NCBI RefSeq assembly: GCF_021608265.1
Contig: NZ_JAKIHP010000001.1
Coordinates: 620,001 to 684,000 of the forward strand
Length of the DNA: 64,000 nucleotides
Reading direction: 5' to 3'
From: Flavobacterium wongokense
GTDB taxonomy: Bacteria > Bacteroidota > Bacteroidia > Flavobacteriales > Flavobacteriaceae
The position numbers were made by a program, and so were the translations under genes. Shown one piece after another: positions 41,896 through 51,606 of the stretch. The notes under the pieces are model-generated. The model ran no database searches, was not told the origin of the DNA, and saw only the letters and a program-made list of their open reading frames with translations. The first letter of the stretch is position 1, and every line of letters starts with the position of its first letter.

Positions 41896-44736
41896 TTATT
41901 TCAATCCTACCAGGTTGATTACCCTTCCCGGAACGATGATTACCTTATTCGGGATTTTTCCGTCCAATTGTTTTAAGGTTCTTTCATCAGCCATAACGAT
42001 TTCCTCGATTTGTTTCGGAGTTAAGTCTAATGGCAATTTGATGGTGAAACGCATTTTCCCGTCAAAGGATACCGGATATTCCTTTTCAGATTCTATCAAA
42101 TATTTTTCTTCATAAACTGGGAATGCAACAGTTGAAATCGAGCCTTCATGACCTAATTGTGCCCAAAGTTCTTCGGCAATATGTGGCGCATAAGGCGAAA
42201 TTACGATTGCCAATGGCTCCAATATTTTTCGGTGGTTGCATTTCATCGAAGCCAGTTCGTTGACACATATCATAAACTGTGACACCGATGTGTTGAACGA
42301 GAAATTCTCGATATCTTCAGTAACTTTCTTGATGGTTTTGTGTAACGACTTATACATTTCAGACGTTGGTTCGTCATTGGTTACAATTAGACCATTATCA
42401 TCAAAATACAATCTCCATAGTTTTTTCAGGAATCCTGAAACTCCTGTAATCCCTGCCGTATTCCAAGGCTTTGCCTGTTCTAACGGTCCAAGGAACATTT
42501 CGTAAAGACGAAGTGTATCAGCGCCATAATCGTTACAGATGTCATCGGGATTGACGACATTGTATTTTGATTTCGACATTTTTTCGACTTCGCGGCCAAC
42601 AATGTATTTGCCATTTTCCAGGATGAATTCGGCATTTGCATAATCAGAATATAATGGGTGCTTTTTGAAAGCTTCAATATCCAATTCGTTTGTAATGTCA
42701 TTGATTACAGCCAAATCCACATGGATTGGGTGTACTTTTTCTCCGGCAATCAAGCCTTTTGAGAATAGTTTTTTAGAATCTTCAGAACGATACACAAATG
42801 CACTCATACCTAAAATCATTCCCTGATTGATGAGTTTTTTGAAAGGTTCTTCAGTTGGTGCAAAGCCTTTATCCTTTAAGAATTTGTTCCAGAAACGCGA
42901 ATACAACAAGTGGCCGGTTGCGTGCTCGCTTCCGCCTATGTATAAATCTACGTTTTCCCAGTATTTCAATGCTTCCTTGCTGGCAAATTCGGCGTCGTTA
43001 TGCGCGTCCATGTAACGCATCCAATACCACGAACTTCCTGCCCAGCCTGGCATCGTATTCAATTCCAATGGAAAAACTGTTTCGTTATCAATTAAATCGT
43101 TGTTCACGACTTTATTATTTATCGTATCCCAAGCCCAATCAACAGCGTTTCCTAATGGCGGTTGTCCGTCTTCGGTTGGCAGGTATTTTTCTACTTCAGG
43201 CAGGATGATTGGCAAATGTTTAGCGTCAATCATCTGTGGCAGATCGTTCACATAATACACCGGGAATGGCTCTCCCCAATATCTTTGACGCGAAAACACC
43301 GCATCACGCAAACGGTAGTTGGTTTTGCCTTTTCCGTGGTGGATGGATTCCAACTGCTCAATGATTTTCTTTGTTGCCGATTTGTAATCCAATCCGTTTA
43401 GGAAATCGGAATTGATGAACTCAAAGCCTGTTTTCTCTGCAAAAGCAGCTTCTGAAATATCCTTGTTGAAAATGTTCTTAATCGGAATATTGAAATGTTT
43501 CGCAAATGCGTAATCCCTTTCATCGCCTGCAGGAACTGCCATTACGGCTCCGGTTCCATAACCCGCCAAAACGTAATCGCCAATCCAAACCGGAATTGGT
43601 TCCTTGGTAAACGGATGTTCAGCATAAGCTCCGGTAAATACTCCCGAAATGGTTTTTACATCAGCCATTCTTTCGCGTTCCGAACGTTTCGCTGTCGCTT
43701 CAATATAGCTTTCAACTGCAGCTTTTTGTTCAGCCGTTGTGATTTGGGCTACCAATTCGTGTTCAGGTGCAAGGGTCATAAAGGTCACGCCAAAAATGGT
43801 ATCAGGACGTGTGGTGAAAACTTCTATCGTATGTCTTTGGTCATTGTCTTCCGATTGCAGCACCTTAAAAATCACCGAAGCACCAACCGATTTTCCAATC
43901 CAGTTTCTTTGTGATTCTTTTATCGATTCGCTCCAGTCGATGGTTTCCAATCCCTGCAACAATCTTTCGGCATAAGCCGAAATACGCATCGACCATTGGG
44001 TCATTTTTTTACGGATAACCGGATGGCCTCCACGTTCGGAAACACCGTTTACAATTTCGTCGTTTGCCAAAACCGTTCCCAATGCCGGGCACCAGTTTAC
44101 TTCGGTTTCCGCCAAATAGGTCAATCGGTATTGCAGCAATATTTTTTGTTTTTCATCGTCTGAAAAAGCGTGCCATTCTGAAGGAAAAAATACAGCAACA
44201 TTGTCATCGCACACGGCATTTACTGTGGCGTTGCCACTTCTTTCGAAGATTTCAACCAAAGTCGAAATGTCTTCAGCCTTGTCCGTTTCCTTGTTGTACC
44301 ACGAATTGAAAAGCTGAATGAAAATCCATTGGGTATGTTGGTAATAATCGGGATTTGAGGTACGCACTTCACGGCTCCAATCGAATGAAAAGCCAATTTT
44401 GTCCAATTGTTCGCGGTAACGCGCAATATTTTCGCGGGTTGTTTTCTCAGGATGCTGACCGGTTTGGATGGCATATTGCTCGGCAGGAAGCCCAAAAGAA
44501 TCGTAGCCCTGCGGATGCAAAACATTGAAACCTTTGTGGCGTTTGAAACGCGCTACGATATCCGAAGCGATATAACCCAGAGGATGCCCTACGTGCAAAC
44601 CCGCACCAGAAGGATACGGAAACATGTCGAGCACATAATATTTGGGTTTATCGGAATTATTGGATGCAGCAAAAGTTTGGTTTTGAGCCCAATATTTCTG
44701 CCATTTTTCTTCGATTTTTTCGTGGAAATATTTCAT
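41896..44736 (-). CDS. leuS: Leucyl-tRNA synthetase
   Basis: 946 aa, full length. HIGH motif in YPSGAGLHVGHPLGY near 40-55; editing domain with VFTTRPDTIFGVTF and MAVPAGDERDYAFA (about 310-430); tRNA class I core with WAGSSWYWMRYMD; KMSKS in EKMSKSKYNVVNPDD; anticodon and C-terminal domains complete. The leader of 65-70 nt contains an 8-nt tandem repeat just before the ATG. Confidence 0.97.
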   Translation of the reverse strand: MKYFHEKIEEKWQKYWAQNQTFAASNNSDKPKYYVLDMFPYPSGAGLHVGHPLGYIASDIVARFKRHKGFNVLHPQGYDSFGLPAEQYAIQTGQHPEKTTRENIARYREQLDKIGFSFDWSREVRTSNPDYYQHTQWIFIQLFNSWYNKETDKAEDISTLVEIFERSGNATVNAVCDDNVAVFFPSEWHAFSDDEKQKILLQYRLTYLAETEVNWCPALGTVLANDEIVNGVSERGGHPVIRKKMTQWSMRISAYAERLLQGLETIDWSESIKESQRNWIGKSVGASVIFKVLQSEDNDQRHTIEVFTTRPDTIFGVTFMTLAPEHELVAQITTAEQKAAVESYIEATAKRSERERMADVKTISGVFTGAYAEHPFTKEPIPVWIGDYVLAGYGTGAVMAVPAGDERDYAFAKHFNIPIKNIFNKDISEAAFAEKTGFEFINSDFLNGLDYKSATKKIIEQLESIHHGKGKTNYRLRDAVFSRQRYWGEPFPVYYVNDLPQMIDAKHLPIILPEVEKYLPTEDGQPPLGNAVDWAWDTINNKVVNNDLIDNETVFPLELNTMPGWAGSSWYWMRYMDAHNDAEFASKEALKYWENVDLYIGGSEHATGHLLYSRFWNKFLKDKGFAPTEEPFKKLINQGMILGMSAFVYRSEDSKKLFSKGLIAGEKVHPIHVDLAVINDITNELDIEAFKKHPLYSDYANAEFILENGKYIVGREVEKMSKSKYNVVNPDDICNDYGADTLRLYEMFLGPLEQAKPWNTAGITGVSGFLKKLWRLYFDDNGLIVTNDEPTSEMYKSLHKTIKKVTEDIENFSFNTSVSQFMICVNELASMKCNHRKILEPLAIVISPYAPHIAEELWAQLGHEGSISTVAFPVYEEKYLIESEKEYPVSFDGKMRFTIKLPLDLTPKQIEEIVMADERTLKQLDGKIPNKVIIVPGRVINLVGLK

Positions 44737-44740
44737 TCGT

Positions 44741-44779
44741 CAGTTACAAAGTTGCAAAGTTGCAGAGTCGCAAAGTTGC
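44741..44779 (-). repeat. 8-nt tandem repeat leader, copy at leuS
   Basis: Toward leuS it reads ACTTTGCG, ACTCTGCA, ACTTTGCA, ACTTTGTA, ACTGACGA, ATG. It lies between the -7 box (44803-44810) and the start, so it is transcribed. Confidence 0.8.
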
Positions 44780-44802
44780 TCGTGTTTATAAAATTTAAGC
44801 GG

Positions 44803-44810
44803 CAAATTTA
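44803..44810 (-). promoter_or_regulatory. -7 promoter element (TAAATTTG) of leuS
   Basis: Exact match on the minus strand, 66 nt before the leuS ATG. Confidence 0.55.
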
Positions 44811-44898
44811 CGTTTATTATAATAAAGTTAAAAGTTTGTACGTTATAAAGAAGAAAAACAATTTTCTTTATTATTTTTACCACATCAAAATACAGTTT

Positions 44899-45774
44899 AT
44901 GTCGTCGTCATTTGAAAAGTTTCAGAAGCGCAGGGTTATTACCTCTTATTTTTCGGTAGTCCTGAGTATCTTTTTAGTGTTGTTTTTATTGGGAATGCTG
45001 GGGCTTTTCGTCATCAATTCCAAAAGATTATCAGACAATTTCAAGGAAGAGATTGCGATGACCGTTTTCTTTAAGACTGAAGCAACCGACTCGGTGATCA
45101 ACGCTTTTAACGAAGAATTGAAGACCGCAAAATTTGCCAAATCCTTTGAATATGTTTCGAAAGAAAAGGCCGCTGAAAAACATACCAAGGTAATTGGCGA
45201 GGATTTTATGCAGTTTTTGGGCGTGAATCCGCTGCAGAATTCGTTTGACATCCACTTAAAGGCCGATTATGTTACGAATGCCGGAATTGCCAAAATTGAA
45301 AACCGTCTGCGTAAAAATGAAATGATTGCCGATGTGGTTTATGACAAGCAATTGGTGACTTTGGTCAATGACAACATCAAGAATATCAGTATGTGGATTT
45401 TGATTATCAGTGGTGTTTTCGCCTTTGTTTCGGTATTGCTGATTAATAGTTCGCTTCGGTTATCAATTTTTGCCAACCGATTCATCATCAAAACGATGCA
45501 GATGGTTGGTGCAACCAAATCCTTTATCCGTAAACCTTTTATCCAGCGCAGTGTTTTCCTGGGATTGATTGGTTCGGCCTTGGCGATTTTTGCGTTGATT
45601 GGCGTTTTGGTTTACCTACAGGCGACCTTCCCAAGTCTTGGGATTATGGAAGACAAATTGGCCATAACCATTGTACTTGCGGGTGTTTTGGTTTTAGGGA
45701 TTGTGATTTCCTGGATCAGTACGTACATCGCAACACAGCGCTTTTTGAATTTAAGAACTGACGATTTATATTAA
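44899..45774 (+). CDS. ftsX: Cell-division protein FtsX
   Basis: 291 aa from the ATG at 44899; a longer open frame reaches back into leuS but is antisense to it. One N-terminal helix (about 20-42), a periplasmic domain (45-165), and three C-terminal helices with the FtsX core (MQMVGATKSFIRKPFIQRSVFLG). FtsX is the membrane partner of FtsE and controls cell-wall hydrolases at division. ftsE is not adjacent. First gene of ftsX-DUF3098-uppP-truB. Confidence 0.92.
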   Translation: MSSSFEKFQKRRVITSYFSVVLSIFLVLFLLGMLGLFVINSKRLSDNFKEEIAMTVFFKTEATDSVINAFNEELKTAKFAKSFEYVSKEKAAEKHTKVIGEDFMQFLGVNPLQNSFDIHLKADYVTNAGIAKIENRLRKNEMIADVVYDKQLVTLVNDNIKNISMWILIISGVFAFVSVLLINSSLRLSIFANRFIIKTMQMVGATKSFIRKPFIQRSVFLGLIGSALAIFALIGVLVYLQATFPSLGIMEDKLAITIVLAGVLVLGIVISWISTYIATQRFLNLRTDDLY

Positions 45775-45791
45775 GATTATAAAAAGACAAC

Positions 45792-46037
45792 ATGAAAAAC
45801 AACAATGAACAGAAACCCGATTTTCTTTTTGAAAAGGCTAACTACAAATTCCTTTTGATTGGGATTGGAGTGATTGTTTTAGGATTTATTTTGATGAGTG
45901 GCGGTGGAAGCAATGACCCAAAGGTTTTTAGTGAAGATGTTTTCAGTTTCAGGAGGATTCGTTTGGCTCCAACCGTAGTTTTGATTGGATTTGGAATTAC
46001 GATTTATTCTATTTTCAAAAAAACCAAAACTAAATAA
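45792..46037 (+). CDS. DUF3098 membrane protein
   Basis: 81 aa, two helices (about 19-36 and 57-74) separated by a [20 protein letters not shown] loop, the DUF3098 hallmark. It has no known role, but it lies between ftsX and uppP here. Its TAA overlaps the uppP ATG by 1 nt. Confidence 0.92.
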   Translation: MKNNNEQKPDFLFEKANYKFLLIGIGVIVLGFILMSGGGSNDPKVFSEDVFSFRRIRLAPTVVLIGFGITIYSIFKKTKTK

Positions 46038-46834
46038 TGGATTATTTTCAGGCTATCGTTTTAGCTATCATTGAAGGAATAACCGAATTTCTTCCTATCT
46101 CCTCAACAGGCCACATGATTATTGCATCGTCGTTTTTTGGGATTGCCCACGACGATTTTACCAAATTATTTACCGTAGTAATCCAGCTTGGCGCGATACT
46201 TTCGGTGGTGGTTTTATATTTCAGGAGATTTTTCCAGACGCTTGATTTTTACTTTAAGTTGTTCGTAGCCTTTCTTCCGGCTGTGGTTTTTGGTTTGCTT
46301 TTTAGCAAAAGAATCGATGCCTTATTGGAAAACCCGGTAACCGTTGCGGTTTCGTTGGTTTTGGGCGGAATTATTTTGCTTAAGGTTGATGATTGGTTCA
46401 CACCAAAAGAGGAGGCGCAGACAACTGATGAAATAACCTATCCGACAGCCTTAAAAATTGGTTTGTTCCAATGCCTTGCGATGATTCCCGGAGTTTCCCG
46501 AAGTGGCGCCAGTATCATTGGTGGAATGTCACAAAAATTATCCCGTACCACAGCTGCCGAATTTTCATTTTTCCTTGCGGTTCCAACCATGCTTGGTGCG
46601 ACCGTTAAGAAATGTTACGATTATTATAAAGACGGTTATGTATTATCAGACCAACAAATCAACTTACTGATTATCGGAAACGTAGTTGGCTTCATCGTTG
46701 CCATGCTTGCGATAAAATCCTTCATTGGTTACTTATCAAAACACGGTTTTAAAATGTTTGGCTATTACCGAATCATCGCTGGTTTGGCAATACTCATCAT
46801 TCACTTCTTTGTTTTAAAATTAACTACCATCTAA
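46037..46834 (+). CDS. uppP: Undecaprenyl-diphosphatase
   Basis: 265 aa, about eight helices. Recycles the lipid carrier of cell-wall synthesis by removing a phosphate from undecaprenyl diphosphate. Family motifs [19 protein letters not shown] (catalytic Glu) and [12 protein letters not shown] are clear. Overlaps both neighbours by 1 nt (TAATG), so it is coupled to DUF3098 and truB. Confidence 0.96.
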   Translation: MDYFQAIVLAIIEGITEFLPISSTGHMIIASSFFGIAHDDFTKLFTVVIQLGAILSVVVLYFRRFFQTLDFYFKLFVAFLPAVVFGLLFSKRIDALLENPVTVAVSLVLGGIILLKVDDWFTPKEEAQTTDEITYPTALKIGLFQCLAMIPGVSRSGASIIGGMSQKLSRTTAAEFSFFLAVPTMLGATVKKCYDYYKDGYVLSDQQINLLIIGNVVGFIVAMLAIKSFIGYLSKHGFKMFGYYRIIAGLAILIIHFFVLKLTTI

Positions 46835-47559
46835 TGACTGCCGAAGACTTTTTAGACGGTCAAATCCTTTTGATTGACAAGCCTCTTAAATGGTCGTCAT
46901 TCCAGGCAGTGAATAAGCTGAAGTACATCTTAAAAAGAAAATATGACCTTCCGAAAAAGTTTAAGATTGGCCATGCCGGAACATTAGATCCTTTAGCAAC
47001 AGGTTTACTGATCATCTGTACCGGAAAATTTACCAAACGTATTACCGAAATCCAGGGACAAGCCAAGGAATACACCGGAACATTTACCATTGGTGCCACC
47101 ACGCCTTCGTATGATTTGGAAACCGAAGTGGATGCGACTTTCCCAACAGGACATGTCACTCCCGAATTGATTCAGGAAACGGTAAAACAATTTTTGGGTG
47201 AAATAGATCAAAAACCACCGGTTTTTTCGGCCATCAAAAAAGATGGAAAACGCCTATATGAGCACGCGCGTGCCGGAGAAGAAGTAGAAATCGCCTCGCG
47301 GAAAACTACAATAAACGAATTTGAAATCAGCAGGATTGAATTGCCCGAAATAGATTTCCGGGTAACCTGCAGCAAAGGAACTTATATCCGTTCCCTCGCT
47401 TTCGATTTTGGCAAAGCCTTAAATTCAGGAGCTTACTTATCGGTTTTACGCCGGACAAAGATTGGGGATTATTCGGTTGAAAATGGGGTTACTCCCGAAA
47501 ATTTCGAAAAATTGGTATCCGAACCCGAGCCTGAAAGGCGAACTGACGAAGTAAACTAA
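46834..47559 (+). CDS. truB: tRNA pseudouridine-55 synthase
   Basis: 241 aa. Makes pseudouridine 55 in the T-loop of tRNAs. Catalytic Asp in GHAGTLDPLATGLL, then KEYTGTFTIGATTPSYDLET, and RVTCSKGTYIRSLAFDFG. No PUA domain at the C-terminus, as in short bacterial versions. Last gene of the operon; followed by a weak hairpin. Confidence 0.96.
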   Translation: MTAEDFLDGQILLIDKPLKWSSFQAVNKLKYILKRKYDLPKKFKIGHAGTLDPLATGLLIICTGKFTKRITEIQGQAKEYTGTFTIGATTPSYDLETEVDATFPTGHVTPELIQETVKQFLGEIDQKPPVFSAIKKDGKRLYEHARAGEEVEIASRKTTINEFEISRIELPEIDFRVTCSKGTYIRSLAFDFGKALNSGAYLSVLRRTKIGDYSVENGVTPENFEKLVSEPEPERRTDEVN

Positions 47560-47568
47560 AATTATACT

Positions 47569-47599
47569 TTCTGTTTTTGAATTTATATTAAAAACAGAA
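47569..47599 (+). terminator. Hairpin after truB
   Basis: TTCTGTTTTT / AAAAACAGAA, 10-bp stem with an 11-nt loop. The arms are AT-rich and no T-run follows, so termination is uncertain. Confidence 0.5.
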
Positions 47600-47605
47600 T
47601 ATGTT

Positions 47606-47613
47606 TATATTTG
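47606..47613 (+). promoter_or_regulatory. -7 promoter element (TATATTTG) of pyrH-frr
   Basis: Exact match 85 nt before pyrH; gives a leader of about 80 nt. Confidence 0.55.
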
Positions 47614-47698
47614 CATCCATTAACAATACAACTAAATTACGTAATGACTCAAGCGAAGCGACAGCATTACCCAACTAAAAAACAATATTTAAAGAGTA

Positions 47699-48406
47699 AT
47701 GAAGTACAAAAGAATTCTTCTAAAACTGAGCGGTGAAGCCTTGATGGGTGACAGACAATATGGAATTGACCCAAAACGCCTTGCCGAATATGCTGATGAA
47801 ATCAAAGAAATCCACAGCAAAGGCGTAGAAATCGCCATTGTGATTGGAGGAGGAAATATTTTTAGGGGAATTGCAGGAGCCAGCAACGGAATGGACCGTG
47901 TTCAGGGAGATTATATGGGAATGCTTGCCACCGTTATCAACGGAATGGCTTTACAGGGAGCATTGGAAGACAAAGGAATGTTGACCCGTTTGCAGACTGC
48001 CTTGAAAATTGAAGCGATTGCTGAGCCTTACATCAAAAGAAGAGCGGTGCGCCACCTTGAAAAAGGAAGGATTGTTATCTTTGGTGCAGGAACTGGAAAT
48101 CCCTATTTTACAACCGATACTGCTGCGGTTCTTCGTGGCGTTGAAGTGCATGCCGACGTGATTTTGAAAGGAACACGTGTTGACGGGATTTATGATTCCG
48201 ATCCTGAGAAAAATGCCAATGCAGTGAAATTCAACAGCATCACTTTTGACGATGTCATCAAAAAAGGATTGAATGTTATGGATTCAACGGCGTTTACCTT
48301 AAGCCAGGAAAACGAATTGCCAATCGTGGTTTTTGACATGAATAAAAAAGGAAATTTATTGAAAATTTGTAACGGTGAAGAAATTGGAACCGTTGTTAAA
48401 ATATAA
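47699..48406 (+). CDS. pyrH: UMP kinase
   Basis: 235 aa. Phosphorylates UMP to UDP. Amino-acid-kinase fold: [42 protein letters not shown], and [17 protein letters not shown] are typical of PyrH. Followed after 11 nt by frr, the usual pairing. The leader contains an out-of-frame ATG (47644) whose 30-codon frame overlaps the pyrH start. Confidence 0.97.
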   Translation: MKYKRILLKLSGEALMGDRQYGIDPKRLAEYADEIKEIHSKGVEIAIVIGGGNIFRGIAGASNGMDRVQGDYMGMLATVINGMALQGALEDKGMLTRLQTALKIEAIAEPYIKRRAVRHLEKGRIVIFGAGTGNPYFTTDTAAVLRGVEVHADVILKGTRVDGIYDSDPEKNANAVKFNSITFDDVIKKGLNVMDSTAFTLSQENELPIVVFDMNKKGNLLKICNGEEIGTVVKI

Positions 48407-48417
48407 TTATTCTTAAG

Positions 48418-48978
48418 ATGGAAGAAATAGAATTTATTTTAGACAGTACAAAAGAATCCATGGCTGGTTCGATTGCGCATTTGGAAAAAGAATTTTTAAA
48501 TATCCGCGCAGGAAAGGCTTCACCACAAATGCTGGGAAGTGTTTTTGTTGATTATTATGGTTCGCAGACACCACTTTCACAGGTTTCGAATGTGAATGTT
48601 CCCGATGCTAGAACCATCACCATTCAGCCTTACGAAAAAAGCATGCTTCAGGCGATAGAGAAAGCAATCATGATTGCAAACCTTGGTTTTAATCCGATGA
48701 ATAATGGCGACAACATCATTATCAGTGTGCCGCCTTTGACAGAAGAAAGAAGGCGTGACCTGGTAAAACAAGCCAAGTCGGAAGCGGAAGATGCCAAAAT
48801 CAGTATCCGAAATGCGCGTAAGGATGCCAATACCGAAATCAAAAAACTGGAAAAAGACGGAACTTCAGAGGATTTATGCAAAAATGCCGAAGACGATATC
48901 CAAAAGTTAACCGATAGTTTCATCCGAAAAGTGGATGAGCATCTTACTACAAAAGAAGCCGAAATCATGAAGGTGTAA
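48418..48978 (+). CDS. frr: Ribosome recycling factor
   Basis: 186 aa. Splits post-termination ribosomes together with EF-G. MAGSIAHLEKEFLNIRAGKA, the VDYYGSQTPLSQVSNV strand, and the C-terminal DIQKLTDSFIRKVDEH are family signatures. Operon with pyrH; terminator directly behind. Confidence 0.97.
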   Translation: MEEIEFILDSTKESMAGSIAHLEKEFLNIRAGKASPQMLGSVFVDYYGSQTPLSQVSNVNVPDARTITIQPYEKSMLQAIEKAIMIANLGFNPMNNGDNIIISVPPLTEERRRDLVKQAKSEAEDAKISIRNARKDANTEIKKLEKDGTSEDLCKNAEDDIQKLTDSFIRKVDEHLTTKEAEIMKV

Positions 48979-48997
48979 CTTTTGTTAATTGAATATT

Positions 48998-49034
48998 AAA
49001 ATCCGTTTCGAAGTTTCGGGACGGATTTTTTTAT
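48998..49034 (+). terminator. Terminator after frr
   Basis: AAAATCCGT / ACGGATTTT stem with T-run. Confidence 0.85.
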
Positions 49035-49037
49035 TCC

Positions 49038-49045
49038 TATTTTTG
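49038..49045 (+). promoter_or_regulatory. -7 promoter element (TATTTTTG)
   Basis: Exact match; leader of about 70 nt before the start at 49123, holding two hairpins. Confidence 0.5.
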
Positions 49046-49063
49046 TTAAAATTTGTGTTATTT

Positions 49064-49101
49064 CAAGCTAAAGCTTGTGTACCTGAAGCCCACAGGGCTT
49101 C
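49064..49101 (+). other. Two consecutive hairpins in the leader of the DUF5686 gene
   Basis: CAAGC-TAAA-GCTTG (49064-49077) and GAAGCCC-ACA-GGGCTTC (49085-49101), both perfect, lie downstream of the -7 box and before the start. Confidence 0.5.
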
Positions 49102-49122
49102 CTCCTCTTAATGTCAAATCTA

Positions 49123-51606
49123 ATGAAGCGATTATTCCTATTGTTGTTCTTTTTCACGCTGTCGCTTCAGGCACAATTCCAAATCAATGGAATCATAAAA
49201 GACTCCAAAACCAAAAAACCGCTTCCGTTTGCAACCATCACTACAGAAAAGATCTTTTCAACGATTTCAGATGTAGACGGGAAATTCAATTTACGGCTGA
49301 GCATGCAGCCTGAAACGCTTACTGTTTCTTATGTTGGCTATGAATCAAAAACGGTTTTGTTTTCAGAATACGATTCTTACCTGACCGTTTTTCTAGTGTC
49401 CAAAACGGATGTGCTGAAAGAAGTTACGATTTCAAATGTAAATCCGGCAAACGCCGTTATTGCTAAAGTAATCCGGCAAAGGGAAAGCAACAATCCACAA
49501 AAAAAGCTGCGCACTTTTCAATTCAAATCCTATAATAAATTATTGGTCACCGCCAATCCCGACTCGATTACTGGCAAAATTGACACGGTTTTTGTCGATG
49601 CCGCCGCCAAGGACAAAATCGCCAAAATAGATTCTTCGGGTTATAAATTCAAGAAAATCATTGACAAACAGCATTTGTTCCTGACCGAAAAAGTGTCGCA
49701 GTTCCAGTTTGAAAAACCCATTTTAAAGGAAACAATCCTTGGAACAAAAATGGCTGGATTTAAAGAACCGATTTATGAGTTTTTGGGTTTTGGGCTGCAG
49801 TCCTTTTCGGTTTATGATGACAAATATGAGTTGTTTGAAACCAAATATAAAAGTCCGATTTCGGATAATGCACTCAAGGAATACCGCTTTAAGATTTTGG
49901 ACACAACTTCCATAGACCGGCGCGAAGTGCTGGTGTTGTATTTCAAAAACCGGAACAAGAAAGGGTTGGAAGGATTACTTTATATCGATAAGGAAAATTA
50001 TGCTGTTGCCAAAGCGATAATGCGCATACGCGGAGTTTTGGACATCACCGGAGTCCATGAATTCAGCTATCTTCCCGAAGAAAAAGTTTGGTTTCCCATT
50101 CGTAAAAACTTTAAAATCGTCAAAGGGAAAAGCAAGGAACCTACTAAGGTTTTGGGCGGAAGAATCGAATTTAGCGCTGAAAATGACGACAGTAATTCGA
50201 AAAAAACAGCCTCTGATTTTACATATCTATCCTCAGAAATGCAGGTTTTTGATTTGGCGGTCAATACGAACCTGAAAATCAAGAAATCTTCAGTTGCGAT
50301 TGAAGTAAAAAACGATGCCAATAAGAAAGACGAAACCTTTTGGAACCAAAACCGGATTGACAGCCTTGACGCCCGAAGCGAACGGACCTATGTGGTTTTG
50401 GACAGTGTCATCAACAAAAAAAATATAGAAAACAAAATCAAATACGGTCGGAAAATCATCAATGGATATGTTCCTTTCGGGCCTTTTGATTTTGATTTGC
50501 GCTATCTTTTGAGTTATAATAATTTTGAAGGTTTCCGTGTCGGGCTTGGCGGGATTACGAATGATACTTTTTCAAAGAGATTGCGTTTGGAAGGCTACAC
50601 CGCTTATGGACTGAAGGATGAAACGATAAAATACAATTTGGGGACAGCGGTTCGGATTGGGAATTTCTCAAATACCTGGGTTGGTGCTTCGTATACCGAT
50701 GACGTCCGTGAGATTGCCAGTACTTCATTTGCAACGGATAAAAGGGTCTTTAAGCTGTATGACCCAAGGCCAATTAACATCAGTACTTTTTACAACCACA
50801 AAACATGGCGGACGTATATTGAAACCAAAATTATTCCGAAAACAGAAACCATCTGGCAGCTTTCACACAGTGAAATAGCGCCTTTGTTTAATTATATTTT
50901 CAATTACGACAATCATTTGTATAGTGATTTTACAATGTCTACCGCTATGGTATCGATACAATGGAATCCGTTTAGTGATTATATGCAGACGCCAAACGGT
51001 AAGATTGAATACGAAAAAAGATTTCCGAAATTCGCCCTGCAGTTTACCAAGTCGCTGCCTAATTTCTTTGCCAATGATTTTGATTTTGGGAAGATTGACA
51101 CCCGTATCGAATATGAAAAAAAATATTTGAACGGCATGAAATCAGCGGTTTTGCTCCAGGCTGGTTATGCTTTTGGCGCTTTGCCGCTGACCCATTTGTA
51201 CAATACTTCTCCCAACAACCTCACCAAAGACAACATCCTTCAGCGAATAACAATCGCCGGAAAAAACAGTTTTGAGACGATGTATTTCAATGAGTTTTTC
51301 TCGAGTGAATTTGTGATGCTGCAATTGAAACACGGTTTCAAAAGAATAGAAATCTTCAAAAAAGTAAAACCCTCGTTAATCTTGGTTTCCCGAATGGCAT
51401 GGGGAAATTTACAGCATGCGGAACGCCATATCGGAATTGAATACAAAACCCTGAACGAAGGTTTCTTCGAATCGGGAATTGAATTAAATCAGATTTACAA
51501 AGGGTTTGGGCTAACCGGTTTTTATCGGTATGGTCCAAATCAATTGCCTAGGTTTGAAGATAACTTAGCCGTGAAACTGAGTTTTGTTTTCGATTTCGGG
51601 TTTTAA
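49123..51606 (+). CDS. DUF5686 outer-membrane protein with carboxypeptidase-like N-domain
   Basis: 827 aa from the ATG at 49123, where a clear signal peptide begins (MKRLFLLLFFFTLSLQAQ); an ATG 12 nt upstream is less likely. Residues 20-100 are the CarboxypepD_reg-like domain (INGIIKDSKTKKPLPFATI). The rest is the DUF5686 barrel-like region, ending in the aromatic LAVKLSFVFDFGF, typical of an outer-membrane beta-barrel. Role unknown. Its stop abuts that of the convergent LRR gene. Confidence 0.88.
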   Translation: MKRLFLLLFFFTLSLQAQFQINGIIKDSKTKKPLPFATITTEKIFSTISDVDGKFNLRLSMQPETLTVSYVGYESKTVLFSEYDSYLTVFLVSKTDVLKEVTISNVNPANAVIAKVIRQRESNNPQKKLRTFQFKSYNKLLVTANPDSITGKIDTVFVDAAAKDKIAKIDSSGYKFKKIIDKQHLFLTEKVSQFQFEKPILKETILGTKMAGFKEPIYEFLGFGLQSFSVYDDKYELFETKYKSPISDNALKEYRFKILDTTSIDRREVLVLYFKNRNKKGLEGLLYIDKENYAVAKAIMRIRGVLDITGVHEFSYLPEEKVWFPIRKNFKIVKGKSKEPTKVLGGRIEFSAENDDSNSKKTASDFTYLSSEMQVFDLAVNTNLKIKKSSVAIEVKNDANKKDETFWNQNRIDSLDARSERTYVVLDSVINKKNIENKIKYGRKIINGYVPFGPFDFDLRYLLSYNNFEGFRVGLGGITNDTFSKRLRLEGYTAYGLKDETIKYNLGTAVRIGNFSNTWVGASYTDDVREIASTSFATDKRVFKLYDPRPINISTFYNHKTWRTYIETKIIPKTETIWQLSHSEIAPLFNYIFNYDNHLYSDFTMSTAMVSIQWNPFSDYMQTPNGKIEYEKRFPKFALQFTKSLPNFFANDFDFGKIDTRIEYEKKYLNGMKSAVLLQAGYAFGALPLTHLYNTSPNNLTKDNILQRITIAGKNSFETMYFNEFFSSEFVMLQLKHGFKRIEIFKKVKPSLILVSRMAWGNLQHAERHIGIEYKTLNEGFFESGIELNQIYKGFGLTGFYRYGPNQLPRFEDNLAVKLSFVFDFGF

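Noticed and set aside
44407..44898. A longer N-terminus for FtsX reaching back to 44407
   Set aside because: That part is antisense to leuS and has no FtsX similarity; the ATG at 44899 begins the normal FtsX N-terminus.
47560..47698. tRNA or small RNA gene before pyrH
   Set aside because: No cloverleaf or T-loop motif; the stretch is explained by a hairpin, a -7 box and the pyrH leader.
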